DNA of 64,000 nt from Candidatus Aminicenantota bacterium. GTDB taxonomy: Bacteria > Acidobacteriota > Aminicenantia > Aminicenantales > Aminicenantaceae. Shown piece by piece: positions 51,826 through 60,982 of this stretch. The notes beneath the pieces were generated by a model. The model was not told the DNA's origin. It searched no databases and saw only the letters and a list, made by a program, of their open reading frames with translations. How positions within the stretch are numbered: the first letter of the stretch is position 1; each line of letters starts with the position of its first letter. The stretch covers positions 4,106,239-4,170,238 of the forward strand of contig CP070750.1 in the NCBI GenBank assembly GCA_020348385.1, read 5' to 3'. Position numbers and translations under genes: made by a program.

Positions 51826-53469
51826 ATGGGAAGCCCGCTGACCCTTAACCTCGGGATGTTCCAAGACCAGGTTGACCAACGCCTGGACCTATGGGAAGAA
51901 CAGAATGTCGCCCGGAGGATGTGGGCAAGGGATCCTACCCTATGGCATCCTGAACCTCTTCCCGAGATAACCGACCGTCTGGGATGGCTGGCGCTTCCTG
52001 AGGGTATGCAGGATAAATGTGAGGCCATCCTATCGTTCGCGCATCAGATCAAGGAGGAGAAATTTTCTCACGTCCTTCTTCTTGGAATGGGGGGATCGAG
52101 CCTGGCTCCTGAGGTTTTCCAGAAGACCTTTGGCAAAACTCCGGGCTTTCCAGAGCTTTTTGTTCTTGACAGCACCCATCCGACAGGCATCATCGCCGTG
52201 GAGAATAAATTGGACCTTGCGCACACCCTGATTCTCGTCTCCAGCAAATCCGGCACAACGCTTGAAACGATTTCCCTGTTCCGGTATTTTTGGAATCGGG
52301 TCAGCGAGAATCACAGCAATCCCGGCCATTGTTTTGCCGCGATCACAGATGCTGGATCCTTTCTTGAGCAGCTGGCCAAAGAGAAAAAGTTCCGGAAGAC
52401 ATTCCTTTCATCCCCGGACGTGGGAGGGCGCTATTCGGCATTCACCGAATTCGGGCTCGTTCCTGCTGCCTTGATTGGATTGGATATTCAAAATTTCCTC
52501 GATAAGGCACGGATAGCGTCGGAGAACAGCCGCTCTCCGGGAGCAGAAAAAAAGTCCGCTGGCTTTATCTTGGGTGCAGCCCTTGGAGAACTGGCTCAAC
52601 ACAAAGACAAGCTCACCTTCTGGACCACCGAATCTCTCGAAAGCTTTCCGGCCTGGTTAGAACAGCTCCTCGCCGAAAGCACAGGGAAGCAAGAAAAGGG
52701 GATCGTTCCGATCGTGGAAGAACCTGATGTTCCCACAGAAATCTACGGCAGAGATAGAGTTTTTGTCGGGCTTTTTTCAGAGGAGGACCACAGCCCAAAA
52801 CTGGACAAGCGTCTCCTCGAACTTAACGCTTCGGGTCATCCCACCATCCGAATCGTTCTGAAAGAAAAACTCGACTTGGGGCTGGAATTCTTTCATTGGG
52901 AACTCGCCACAGCCTCTGCCGGAGCGGTTCTCGGCATTCACCCCTTTAACCAGCCGGACGTGCAACTCACCAAAGATTTGACCCGGTCAGCCATGGAAAA
53001 GGTCAAAGGTCCCTCCGACAGCACCGCGGTAAAACAGGAAAAGGAAATCGCAACCGCGATCGATGGCTTGTTCACAAAAGCAGTGTCCGGTGATTACATC
53101 GCCGTGCAAGCTTACCTCCCTCCCACTCCAGAAATCTCGCAGGCTCTCCAGAACGTGAGAAACGCGCTTTCCAAACACACCCGCTTGGCAACAACCTTGG
53201 GATTCGGCCCACGCTATCTCCACTCAACCGGACAACTCCACAAAGGCGGGCCGAACACAGTGCTCGCCATACAGATTATCGATGAGCCGGAACAGGATTT
53301 GCCCATCCCGGGAGCGGACTACACATTTGCCGCGTTGATCGAGGCCCAGGCTATGGGGGATTACAACGCTCTCCAACAGAAAAAACGGCGGGCGCTGCGG
53401 ATTTCTCTCGGTAAGAATGTTCTCGATGGCTTGCAAAAACTGGAAGATTTTTTTAACTGCCCCGGATGA
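51826..53469 (+). CDS. Glucose-6-phosphate isomerase-type protein
   Basis: 547 residues with the sugar-isomerase (SIS) fold of phosphoglucose isomerase: VLLLGMGGSSLAPEVF, VSSKSGTTLET and a C-terminal domain ending in FAALIEAQAMGDYNAL. It is divergent from E. coli Pgi and most like the isomerase half of transaldolase-Pgi fusions. It would interconvert glucose- and fructose-6-phosphate. It follows the epimerase gene closely, so both enzymes feed sugar-phosphate interconversion. The end overlaps the convergent sfsA by 17 bases. Confidence 0.82.
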   Translation: MGSPLTLNLGMFQDQVDQRLDLWEEQNVARRMWARDPTLWHPEPLPEITDRLGWLALPEGMQDKCEAILSFAHQIKEEKFSHVLLLGMGGSSLAPEVFQKTFGKTPGFPELFVLDSTHPTGIIAVENKLDLAHTLILVSSKSGTTLETISLFRYFWNRVSENHSNPGHCFAAITDAGSFLEQLAKEKKFRKTFLSSPDVGGRYSAFTEFGLVPAALIGLDIQNFLDKARIASENSRSPGAEKKSAGFILGAALGELAQHKDKLTFWTTESLESFPAWLEQLLAESTGKQEKGIVPIVEEPDVPTEIYGRDRVFVGLFSEEDHSPKLDKRLLELNASGHPTIRIVLKEKLDLGLEFFHWELATASAGAVLGIHPFNQPDVQLTKDLTRSAMEKVKGPSDSTAVKQEKEIATAIDGLFTKAVSGDYIAVQAYLPPTPEISQALQNVRNALSKHTRLATTLGFGPRYLHSTGQLHKGGPNTVLAIQIIDEPEQDLPIPGADYTFAALIEAQAMGDYNALQQKKRRALRISLGKNVLDGLQKLEDFFNCPG

Positions 53470-54184
53470 TCACATCAAGGTCAGGATTATACATATACAA
53501 AAAGGAATCGACCGGTTGGAAATATATCCCCAATGATTTCACCTGAACCCCCAAGTCCATGGCTTTTTCCAGCAGGTCGAAAAGCCGCGGGTCAGCCGAT
53601 TTATACAGTTTGAAGCCAACGACATAAGGGAGCGCCGCCACAAATAAGATGAAAGCTGTGCCCCCTTTTCTCACCCAATGCATCAGTTCTTCCACATGGC
53701 GCTGGCCGCGAAGTGTAGGACAATCGGGGTACATCGCAAACTTCCCCTCTCTTAAAACCGCACTTTTAACTTCCAAATACACAGGATTTCCTTTCCGATC
53801 AAAAAGATAGTCAAGAAGCGAGCCTCCCAACCGGGCGTTTCTCCGGACAAAAGCAGCTCCTTTCAGCCAGGGAATCAAACCCTGTCGTTGAGCCGTTTCG
53901 AAAGTCTTCATCTGTAACTGGGTATCGATAAGAGCACCGAGGCTTTTCTCCTCGACGGCAAAAAGCCGAAACTCTGTTTTTATCGCGCTAGGCGTTTCAA
54001 AGCAAAATCCCTTCCTTCCTCTAACCAGGAACTCGTGGAGCCTTCCTGTGTTGGTGATATGTGCCTTGTGTATTTTTCCCCCAATCTCAATATTCACCAC
54101 AAACCGGTTGATCCGTTCAACGATCCGACAAGACAACACGTTTGGAATCATAAAGAGGGCAATATCCGGGCACCCTTTTTTCAC
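53453..54184 (-). CDS. sfsA: SfsA family nuclease-like protein
   Basis: 243 residues. SfsA has an N-terminal OB fold (VNIEIGGKIHKAHITNTGRL) and a PD-(D/E)xK nuclease-like domain (LGGSLLDYLFDRKG, VYLEVKSAVLREG, YPDCPTLRGQRHVEEL). It was named as a sugar-fermentation regulator in E. coli. A GTG at 54184 overlaps the stop of the upstream gene (GTGA); an ATG 11 codons later is possible. It overlaps the convergent isomerase gene at its 3' end. Confidence 0.93.
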   Translation of the reverse strand: MKKGCPDIALFMIPNVLSCRIVERINRFVVNIEIGGKIHKAHITNTGRLHEFLVRGRKGFCFETPSAIKTEFRLFAVEEKSLGALIDTQLQMKTFETAQRQGLIPWLKGAAFVRRNARLGGSLLDYLFDRKGNPVYLEVKSAVLREGKFAMYPDCPTLRGQRHVEELMHWVRKGGTAFILFVAALPYVVGFKLYKSADPRLFDLLEKAMDLGVQVKSLGIYFQPVDSFLYMYNPDLDVIIRGS

Positions 54185-54786
54185 TTTTCCAATGCTTTGC
54201 GGATGGCTCTGAGCTCATGCAAGATCTGAACGAGAAGATCTCTATCTGATATAGAGGATGCCGTTTCTCTTGTGGCAAGAGCTTCAGAAACAGGGTGCAG
54301 CCTTTTCAACCGGTCCCGCAATACTTGATGCCATTTTTCCCAGTCAACTATTCCTGCGATGTTTCCTTCGTAGCCTGTAGGTGTTTGTGACTGTCCGGCT
54401 GTTTGGATCCGGATGGATGCGATTCCGAGAAAACGATCAAAAATCGAACGGTTAACGATAAAATCGGTAACAGCACGGTAGGGAATATTTTTTTGCACTT
54501 TTGTCAAAATCCCTTTATGAATGGTGATTTTTTCTTCCCCGATTATGTAGGACAAGTTCTTAACCCAGATAACCAGTATCGGACCGACAATAAACAGCAA
54601 CACAAAGACAACGCCTCCAGCAATCGGCCAGACCAATGCCGAAACTTCTGCGGATGACACATCGTCTGACAGGGGAAGCAGCAATTGAAATAGCAGGACA
54701 AACAAAATGGCCATGGACGACAGGACAAGCAGGATGGCCCACTGCTTGGTCACGAGTTTTTTATCGGGCTTTAGGGTTTGTTCCAT
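54181..54786 (-). CDS. Bacterial PH-domain (DUF304/YdbS-like) membrane protein
   Basis: 201 residues. Two membrane segments near the N-terminus (WAILLVLSSMAILFVLLFQL and VVFVLLFIVGPILVIW) are followed by a bacterial PH domain (YIIGEEKITIHKGILTKVQKN, IPYRAVTDFIVNRS). The family is widespread and its function unknown; some members act in membrane stress or transport. It is translationally coupled to sfsA. The 179-base gap upstream, to the radical SAM gene, is AT-rich with no confident promoter. Confidence 0.85.
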   Translation of the reverse strand: MEQTLKPDKKLVTKQWAILLVLSSMAILFVLLFQLLLPLSDDVSSAEVSALVWPIAGGVVFVLLFIVGPILVIWVKNLSYIIGEEKITIHKGILTKVQKNIPYRAVTDFIVNRSIFDRFLGIASIRIQTAGQSQTPTGYEGNIAGIVDWEKWHQVLRDRLKRLHPVSEALATRETASSISDRDLLVQILHELRAIRKALEK

Positions 54787-54965
54787 TTTCCTTCCTCCTC
54801 ATGGCATATTTCATTTTACACTAGATATACGATATAAGGGATGAAAAAACCATTTATTCCTGCCAAAGAATTTCGAGAGATGTGATTTTCCCGATTGCGA
54901 TTATTGGAAAGGATTGGAAATCAGGGAAAAAAAGGGTAGACTAATACCTGTCTGGAAAAAAACAA

Positions 54966-55901
54966 ATGCCCGATCCCGGATATTACGACTTTCCTCCCTT
55001 TCGTCCTCCAAACGAGGCCCAAAGCGCTCTCATCCGAATAACGCGCGGATGTCCTTGGAATCGATGCGCCTTTTGTGCGATGTACAAACATCTGACATTC
55101 GAACGAAAGCCTCTCGAGGAACTCAAGAAGGATGTGCTGTTGGCCAGAAAGATTTACGGGAATACCGGGACTATTTTCCTCGGGGACAGCGACAACCTCG
55201 TCCACAAGGACCTGCCGGAGATTGTCGCTTTTATCCGGAAAACATTCCCAGAGGTCAAAAGGATAACGGCCTATGCTCGAGCGAAAACCCTCCTCAGAAA
55301 CAAGATGGATTTTTTGGTGGCATCGAGAAAGGCTGGGTTGGATCGCCTGCACCTCGGTTTGGAATCGGGGGATCCCGTTATTCTTGAGCGGCTGTGCAAA
55401 GGCGCCACTCCTGAACAGATGATCAAGGGAGGACAAAAAGCCAAAAAGGCGGGATTCGAAATCTCTTTTTATCTCCTCAGCGGGGCCGGGGGTAAAGACA
55501 GATGGAAAGAACATGCCGAAGCAAGCGCGCGGGTTTTGAATTTGGCCAGGCCAGATTTTGTCCGCTTGAGAACTTTAACCGTCCAGCACGGGACTCCTCT
55601 CGATGACAAGCTCCAGCGTGGCGAGTTCGAGCTAACTCCTCCGCTGGAAAGACTCAAAGAGGTGGAGCTCTTTTTGGAAAACTTGGATCTTGAAAACTGT
55701 TATCTGGCCAGCGACCATCTGACCAACTACCTCTGGGCCGAACAAAATATTATCTACCGTGGAGTCGCCGGAAGCCTTCCCGATGACAAGCCCGAAATGC
55801 TCGAGATGGTGAGGCAGGCCATCGCAACCATCCAATCCTCACCCATTCCAGTAAAAGATTCTAACCAGCTCTACAGAGAGGGCTTTTTGTCAGGATTATG
55901 A
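54966..55901 (+). CDS. Radical SAM protein
   Basis: 311 residues. The [4Fe-4S] site is ITRGCPWNRCAFCAMYKH, with Cys spaced CX4CX2C, one residue longer than the common CX3CX2C but seen in a recognised GCPWNRC subgroup. IFLGDSDNLVH and DRLHLGLESGDPVILERL are radical SAM barrel motifs. No B12-binding or SPASM domain is visible. The reaction is unknown. Element copy C begins ten bases after its stop. It is divergent from the PH-domain gene. Confidence 0.88.
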   Translation: MPDPGYYDFPPFRPPNEAQSALIRITRGCPWNRCAFCAMYKHLTFERKPLEELKKDVLLARKIYGNTGTIFLGDSDNLVHKDLPEIVAFIRKTFPEVKRITAYARAKTLLRNKMDFLVASRKAGLDRLHLGLESGDPVILERLCKGATPEQMIKGGQKAKKAGFEISFYLLSGAGGKDRWKEHAEASARVLNLARPDFVRLRTLTVQHGTPLDDKLQRGEFELTPPLERLKEVELFLENLDLENCYLASDHLTNYLWAEQNIIYRGVAGSLPDDKPEMLEMVRQAIATIQSSPIPVKDSNQLYREGFLSGL

Positions 55902-55910
55902 TCTATTAGA

Positions 55911-56150
55911 GATCTGGCATGTCCTGAGCGACATTGAGGATCAGCCATTCCGTAACGTCCTTCGAGGGAATCCAGAATGGGCTCCGAGTATGTATTGAGC
56001 ACCGCATAATGTAAGCGGTGATGTCGAGAGAGCAACACAAGATATGCTGAATGATACAAGAATAATCGTGTGAGTTACGCAGGATCCGAGAAGGGAGAAG
56101 AAGGAATGGCGTTAAAGATCCTCACTAGAGCTTAGGGCATGTCTGATGGC
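55911..56150 (+). repeat. Dispersed 240-bp element, copy C
   Basis: Full copy. The ends pair GATCTGGCATGTCC with GGGCATGTCTGATGGC through two G-U pairs and one mismatch, so the closing helix survives sequence change. It shares CATTGAGGATC, CCTTCGAGGGAATCC, CCGAGTATGTATTGAGCA and GTTACGCAGGATCCGAGAAGG with copy A. A local hairpin CACCGC/GCGGTG is seen in the variable part. It fills the 266-base gap between the radical SAM and GNAT-like genes. Confidence 0.75.
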
Positions 56151-56167
56151 AAAAAATCGCTAAGCAG

Positions 56168-57292
56168 CTAAAGCGCTTTCTGGTAAACGCGGAACTTTTT
56201 GTATAACTCCCCCCCCATTTTGACCATCTCGGCGCGAACCTTCACGTTGGATTCCAGCTCATGGTGGGTGTCCATCACTTCAAAACCCGCCTCCTGAGCA
56301 GACATGATCATCCCGACACCCATCAAAACATCCAGCCCTCGACCTCGATAGCATTCCTTGACCGCACCGAGCAATAAGTCCAATTGCTTCGTCTTTTTGG
56401 CGGCACGGAGAATCTTCAGAAATCCGAAAGGAAGCAATCTCCCTCTGGCTTTTTTGATACCTGCGGTCATATCCGGAATGCCGACGATGAATGCTACGAT
56501 TTCCCCGTCTTTTGTGACGACTTTGACAAATCGCGGGTCCAGGACCGGCAAATATCGTTTGGCCAAATCCATCATCTCCTGCTTGTCCAGCGGGGTGTAT
56601 CCGTAGATGTTACTCCCGATGTAACACTCGTTCATCAGATCAAGGACAGGGACGATCCAGGGTTTGATCTGCCTTCTTTTGTTCAGCTCGATGAGCTCGA
56701 AATTCCCCTTTTTTTTCACTCGTTCAAGGATCTTTATGTAAAACTCCGGTAATTCTTCGGGTACATCCAGTTTGTAAACATAATAATCCACATCTTTGGC
56801 GTATCCCATCTTTTCGATCATCCGGGGCATCCAATCGAAATTGTGGTATGTCGCGATGGTTGCGTGGTGTTCGAAGCCCTCAATCAGAAATCCCTCGGGA
56901 TCCTGATCGGTGAATCCATAGGGTCCGATCATTTTTGTCATTCCTTTTTCCCTAGCCCAATCCTCCACGCTCTGCAAAAGAGCACGTATGACTTCTTCGT
57001 CTTCCCATGTTTCCAGATACCCAAATCGAGCGGTTTTTTCATTTTTGTACTCGTTGTACCTTGAGTTGATAATCCCCATGATCCGGCCTACGACTTCGTC
57101 TCCTCTACATGCAAGGAGCAGGATCGTATCGCTGTAGGAAAAGGCTTTATTTTTTTTAGCATCGAAGTAGGTCCATTCATCCATATAAATCGGATGAATC
57201 CAAGTTTCGTGGTCCGCATGGATTTTTTCGGGAAGATATATGAATTTTTTTAAATCCTTCCGGGATTTGACTTCTTTAATGGTTACGTTCAT
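56168..57292 (-). CDS. GNAT-fold acyltransferase-like protein
   Basis: 374 residues from the ATG at 57292; the frame is open to a TTG at 57313. It matches long GNAT-like proteins (YghO-type): an N-terminal YLPEKIHADHETWIHP, then IGPYGFTDQDPEGFLIEGF, and a C-terminal acetyltransferase-like half ending in MDTHHELESNVKVRAEM. The substrate is unknown. It is divergent from the rnf operon. Confidence 0.8.
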   Translation of the reverse strand: MNVTIKEVKSRKDLKKFIYLPEKIHADHETWIHPIYMDEWTYFDAKKNKAFSYSDTILLLACRGDEVVGRIMGIINSRYNEYKNEKTARFGYLETWEDEEVIRALLQSVEDWAREKGMTKMIGPYGFTDQDPEGFLIEGFEHHATIATYHNFDWMPRMIEKMGYAKDVDYYVYKLDVPEELPEFYIKILERVKKKGNFELIELNKRRQIKPWIVPVLDLMNECYIGSNIYGYTPLDKQEMMDLAKRYLPVLDPRFVKVVTKDGEIVAFIVGIPDMTAGIKKARGRLLPFGFLKILRAAKKTKQLDLLLGAVKECYRGRGLDVLMGVGMIMSAQEAGFEVMDTHHELESNVKVRAEMVKMGGELYKKFRVYQKAL

Positions 57293-57378
57293 TTTTTCTT
57301 GTTTATCCTGCAATCAATCATGTGTATTCCCATTTATCTTATATTACACTGTAAAAATCAAACAATATCTTGAATTCC

Positions 57379-57402
57379 CCTGTTGGAAATATTTTCAACA
57401 GG
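57379..57402. promoter_or_regulatory. 24-bp near-palindrome upstream of the rnf promoter
   Basis: CCTGTTG (57379-57385) and CAACAGG (57396-57402) flank a symmetrical AAATATTT core with one mismatched pair. It ends five bases before the -35 hexamer at 57407. It is probably an operator or activator site; the regulator is unknown. Confidence 0.5.
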
Positions 57403-57406
57403 ACAG

Positions 57407-57435
57407 TTGACATCGCCCTGGAGGATCAATAAACT
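57407..57435 (+). promoter_or_regulatory. Promoter of the rnf operon
   Basis: -35 TTGACA (57407-57412, perfect), 17-base spacer, -10 TAAACT (57430-57435, four of six matches). It predicts a transcript start near 57442, about 35 bases before the ATG of rnfC. Confidence 0.6.
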
Positions 57436-57443
57436 TTAAAAAT

Positions 57444-57461
57444 CACACAAACGTATGTGTG
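57444..57461. promoter_or_regulatory. 18-bp palindrome at the rnf transcription start
   Basis: CACACA-AACGTA-TGTGTG, with a central ACGT and one mismatched pair. It lies at or just after the predicted start, where a bound repressor would block RNA polymerase. It could also form a hairpin in the leader. Confidence 0.45.
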
Positions 57462-57476
57462 TGGTTCGTTTCACTA

Positions 57477-58796
57477 ATGAAAACCAAAACATTCCCTCAC
57501 GGAATTCATCCTCCCGAGGGCAAAGAATCAACAGTTGAAAAAAAGCTGGAGTTCTTGCCCCCTCCGGAAAAAGTCGTTATCCCGATGCATCAACATTTTG
57601 GAAATCCTGCAGAGCCCCTGGTTAAAAAAGGAGAAGAAGTCTTCCTCGGACAGAAGATCGGTGAGGCAACATCCTTGTTCTCCGCCAGTGTGCATGCCAG
57701 TGTATCCGGGAAAGTACTGTCCGTTGACGGCCACAACCATCCTCTCGGAAAGCCTGTTCTCTCCGTAACGCTTGCCAATGACGGCGAAGATCGTGTGTAT
57801 CCAGAATGGGAGGAAACAGAACATCCTTTTGAATTCGATCCCGACCAAATCCGCAAAAAAGTCAAGGACGCGGGGGTTGTCGGTTTAGGAGGGGCCGCGT
57901 TCCCCACTGCTGTCAAGATAACACCTCCCAAAGACAAACCCATAGATACGGTTATAATCAATGGGTGTGAGTGTGAACCTATCTTGACGGCCGATTATCG
58001 CCTGATGATGGAGTACCCGGATGAGATTCTCAAGGGTGCCGAACTGGTGCGGATCGCCACCGGAGCCGACCGCACCCTCGTGGGCATCGAGGACAACAAA
58101 AAGAAAGCTTTTGATCTCCTTCACCAAAGAGCCGCATCATACTCTGCAGAAGTCTTCCTGGTGAAAACCAAATACCCCCAAGGAGCTGAAAAAAACCTGA
58201 TCTATGCGCTGCTGGGCAGGGAAGTTCCGAGAGGAGGACTTCCATTTGATGTGGGCGTGGTTGTCCAGAATGTGGGGACGGCCAAAGCCGTGTGGGACGC
58301 GGTAAAGACAGGAAAGACGCTGTACGAGAGAGCCCTCACGGTTTCCGGAGATGGTGTCAAAGAACCCAAGAATCTTATAGCGCGCATAGGGACGCCGTTC
58401 CAGGCCGTGACAGACTGTTGCGGGGGCATCGGCGAGGATGTTAACCTGGTAATCATGGGAGGCCCGATGATGGGCCTTTCCCAATGGAATTTGGATGTCC
58501 CGGTTATCAAAGGGACCTCCGGTATCCTGGCTTGGTCATCTCCAAAACCGACCACAGAATTTTCCTGTATCCGGTGCGGCCGGTGTGTGGAGCACTGCCC
58601 GATGGGTCTCGTGCCGACACAACTCATGAAATATGTCAAGTACGAACAACTCCCCGAAGCTGAAAACTGGGGTGCCCTCGATTGTGTGGAGTGCGGCAGT
58701 TGCCAGTACAGCTGCCCAGCAAAGATTCCGCTTGTCCACTGGATACGATTGGGAAAGAACCAAATCATGAGCCAAAAACGAAAAAAGAGTGCCTAG
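57477..58796 (+). CDS. rnfC: Rnf complex subunit C
   Basis: About 440 residues from the ATG at 57477; a GTG at 57459 is in frame. RnfC is the peripheral NADH-binding subunit. The N-terminal biotinyl-like part is followed by GLGGAAFPTAVKI (NADH/FMN loop) and VIINGCECEPILTADYRL. Two [4Fe-4S] motifs follow at the C-terminus: CIRCGRCVEHCP and CVECGSCQYSCP. First gene of rnfCDGEAB, which couples ferredoxin and NAD+ to Na+ or H+ pumping. Confidence 0.96.
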   Translation: MKTKTFPHGIHPPEGKESTVEKKLEFLPPPEKVVIPMHQHFGNPAEPLVKKGEEVFLGQKIGEATSLFSASVHASVSGKVLSVDGHNHPLGKPVLSVTLANDGEDRVYPEWEETEHPFEFDPDQIRKKVKDAGVVGLGGAAFPTAVKITPPKDKPIDTVIINGCECEPILTADYRLMMEYPDEILKGAELVRIATGADRTLVGIEDNKKKAFDLLHQRAASYSAEVFLVKTKYPQGAEKNLIYALLGREVPRGGLPFDVGVVVQNVGTAKAVWDAVKTGKTLYERALTVSGDGVKEPKNLIARIGTPFQAVTDCCGGIGEDVNLVIMGGPMMGLSQWNLDVPVIKGTSGILAWSSPKPTTEFSCIRCGRCVEHCPMGLVPTQLMKYVKYEQLPEAENWGALDCVECGSCQYSCPAKIPLVHWIRLGKNQIMSQKRKKSA

Positions 58797-59773
58797 TGTC
58801 AGAGAAAGCCTTTATCATTCAATCATCCCCCCATTTCCAGGACAAGGATTCTGTGCCCAAAATCATGATCACTGTTATTATAGCCCTTTTACCAGCCGTT
58901 GCGGCTTCCGTGTATTTTTTCAGGCTGAGAGCTATCGGTCTGTACATTTCTTGTTTAGTGGCATGTCTTTTGACAGAAGCGATCTTTCTCTGGATTCGGA
59001 AAAAACCCTTCCAATCCCTGTGGGATGGGTCTGTTGTGATAACCGGGTTGCTTTTAGCCATGACATTGCCTCCCACGTTATCCTTGGAGCTTGCCATCAT
59101 CGGCTCGGTCGTGGCCGTAGCCATAGGAAAACAAGTCTTTGGAGGCCTGGGGCATAACATATTCAATCCGGCCCTAGTCGGAAGGGCTTTCCTACAAACA
59201 GCCTTTCCGGTAGCTATGACCACATGGCTCCCACCAGTAACGCTGGCCGTGGACGCCGTAACGTATGCAACACCCTTGGGCAACTTGAAATTCCAGGAGG
59301 CTGTGGTTCAGGGGACGTTGACCCCCATAAGGCAGCTTTTTTGGGGAAATACAGGAGGGTGCATAGGAGAAACCTCTGCCATCGCGCTCCTCCTCGGTGC
59401 TCTCCTTCTGATTACAAAAAAAACGATCGATTGGCGTATTCCCGCCGGGATCCTTCTCGCATTGACCGCCTTCACCGGAGTCTTTTGGATCGCCGGTCCA
59501 GATAAATACGCCTCCCCTGCTTTTCACATTCTCGCAGGCGGTCTTTTGATCGGAGCCTTTTACATGGCCACCGACATGGTTACCTCCCCGATTTATTCCA
59601 AAGCCATATGGATATACGCCTTGGGCATCGGGATCATGGTCGGGCTGGTCCGCCTTTTCGGAGGATTTCCCGAAGGGGTGATGTACTCCATCCTTTTCAT
59701 GAACACCTTTGTTCCGCTTTTGAATCGAACATTCAAGCCGCGCATTCTCGGAGAAAGGAGGAGGACATCATGA
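58796..59773 (+). CDS. rnfD: Rnf complex subunit D
   Basis: 325 residues from the GTG at 58796, which overlaps the rnfC stop by one base. Membrane protein (NqrB/RnfD family). The site of covalently bound FMN is probably the Thr in AVTYATPLG; GLGHNIFNPALVGRAF is another family motif. The open frame extends further upstream inside rnfC but without family sequence. Confidence 0.95.
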   Translation: MSEKAFIIQSSPHFQDKDSVPKIMITVIIALLPAVAASVYFFRLRAIGLYISCLVACLLTEAIFLWIRKKPFQSLWDGSVVITGLLLAMTLPPTLSLELAIIGSVVAVAIGKQVFGGLGHNIFNPALVGRAFLQTAFPVAMTTWLPPVTLAVDAVTYATPLGNLKFQEAVVQGTLTPIRQLFWGNTGGCIGETSAIALLLGALLLITKKTIDWRIPAGILLALTAFTGVFWIAGPDKYASPAFHILAGGLLIGAFYMATDMVTSPIYSKAIWIYALGIGIMVGLVRLFGGFPEGVMYSILFMNTFVPLLNRTFKPRILGERRRTS

Positions 59774-60381
59774 GCCTTTCTGCCAGAATGATTCTCGTCC
59801 TCACTTTGGTCGGGTTGATTTCCGGAGGGTTTTTGGCCGGCGTGGCAAAGCTGACCAAAGAAAGAATCGCTCTGAATGTGCAGGCAGAAATCGAGGAGGC
59901 CATCGATGAGGTCGTCGATGATGCAGAAGTCGACATGCTGGTGTATGAAGAAGAAGATTTCGTCATCTACAAGGAGTTGGATGATGAAGGACGGCTCGCT
60001 GGACTCGCGATTCAGGCAACTGGAGTTGGATTTCAGGATAAGATCACGCTGATGTTCGGGCTGGACGCCTCTCTTGAAGAAATCACCGGTTTGACCATCA
60101 TCGATCAAAGTGAAACACCAGGTTTGGGGGCTAAGATCGAGGATTGGGAGGACTTCCTTCAGTTTTGGGAAAACAGGGACGCGAGAGGATTACTGACTTT
60201 ACGCAAACCGCCGGTAAAAACGATAGGCGAGCTTTTGCCGACGGAAATAAACACGATCACGGCGGCTACGATCTCTTCGAAAAAAGTTCTGGAAATCGTC
60301 AACCTCTCGCTGGAGAGGCTAAAAGAACTCATCAAGCAAGAAAAAATATCCGTTGACGTTGAGGAAGAGGATGGCAACTAA
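59770..60381 (+). CDS. rnfG: Rnf complex subunit G
   Basis: 203 residues; the ATG at 59770 overlaps the rnfD stop by four bases, with GGAGG upstream. One N-terminal membrane helix (MILVLTLVGLISGGFLAGV) and a periplasmic FMN-binding domain. The flavinylation motif is usually [ST]GATxSS; here it reads TAATISS, with Ala instead of Gly but the Thr retained. Confidence 0.93.
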   Translation: MSLSARMILVLTLVGLISGGFLAGVAKLTKERIALNVQAEIEEAIDEVVDDAEVDMLVYEEEDFVIYKELDDEGRLAGLAIQATGVGFQDKITLMFGLDASLEEITGLTIIDQSETPGLGAKIEDWEDFLQFWENRDARGLLTLRKPPVKTIGELLPTEINTITAATISSKKVLEIVNLSLERLKELIKQEKISVDVEEEDGN

Positions 60382-60982
60382 GAGCATAAGAGCAGAATAC
60401 ATCAAAGGCCTCTGGGATGAAAATCCCGTATTCCGCCAACTTCTCGGCCTGTGCCCCACGCTTGCGGTCACAGGAACTGTCATCACCGGGATTGCTATGG
60501 GATTGGCCACCGCTTTCGTATTGATACTCAGCTCACTCGTAGTCGCATCGATCAAAAAACTCATTCCTGCGCAAGTCCGCATCGCTTCCTACATCGTTGT
60601 CATTGCCAGCTTCGTGACCATCGCCGACCAAGTCTTGAAGGCTTATTTTTACCCCATTTCTGAAGCTCTTGGTCCCTATGTCCCGCTGATTGTGGTCAAC
60701 TGTATCATCCTCGGCCGGCAAGAGGCCTTTTCATCGAAAAACTCTGTTGGCCGGTCGTTTATCGATGCCCTAGGCATGAGCTCTGGATTTATCCTGGCCC
60801 TCCTCGTTTTGAGCAGCATCAGAGAAATCCTGGGGGCTGGGACCTTTTTGGGGTACGAAATCATGGGCTCCTGGTTCAAGCCCTGGATAATCATGATACT
60901 TCCTGCCGGAGCTTTCATCACGTTGGGGATTCTTCTTGGAATCGCCCTTTTTATCGAAAGAAAAACGAAGAGGAGCGAGTAG
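60371..60982 (+). CDS. rnfE: Rnf complex subunit E
   Basis: 203 residues from the ATG at 60371, which has AGGAAGAGG in front and overlaps rnfG by 11 bases. Six membrane helices. RnfE/NqrD motifs: LLGLCPTLAVT and VVNCIILGRQEAF, whose Cys residues are thought to help bind the intramembrane iron-sulfur centre with RnfA. Confidence 0.95.
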   Translation: MATKSIRAEYIKGLWDENPVFRQLLGLCPTLAVTGTVITGIAMGLATAFVLILSSLVVASIKKLIPAQVRIASYIVVIASFVTIADQVLKAYFYPISEALGPYVPLIVVNCIILGRQEAFSSKNSVGRSFIDALGMSSGFILALLVLSSIREILGAGTFLGYEIMGSWFKPWIIMILPAGAFITLGILLGIALFIERKTKRSE

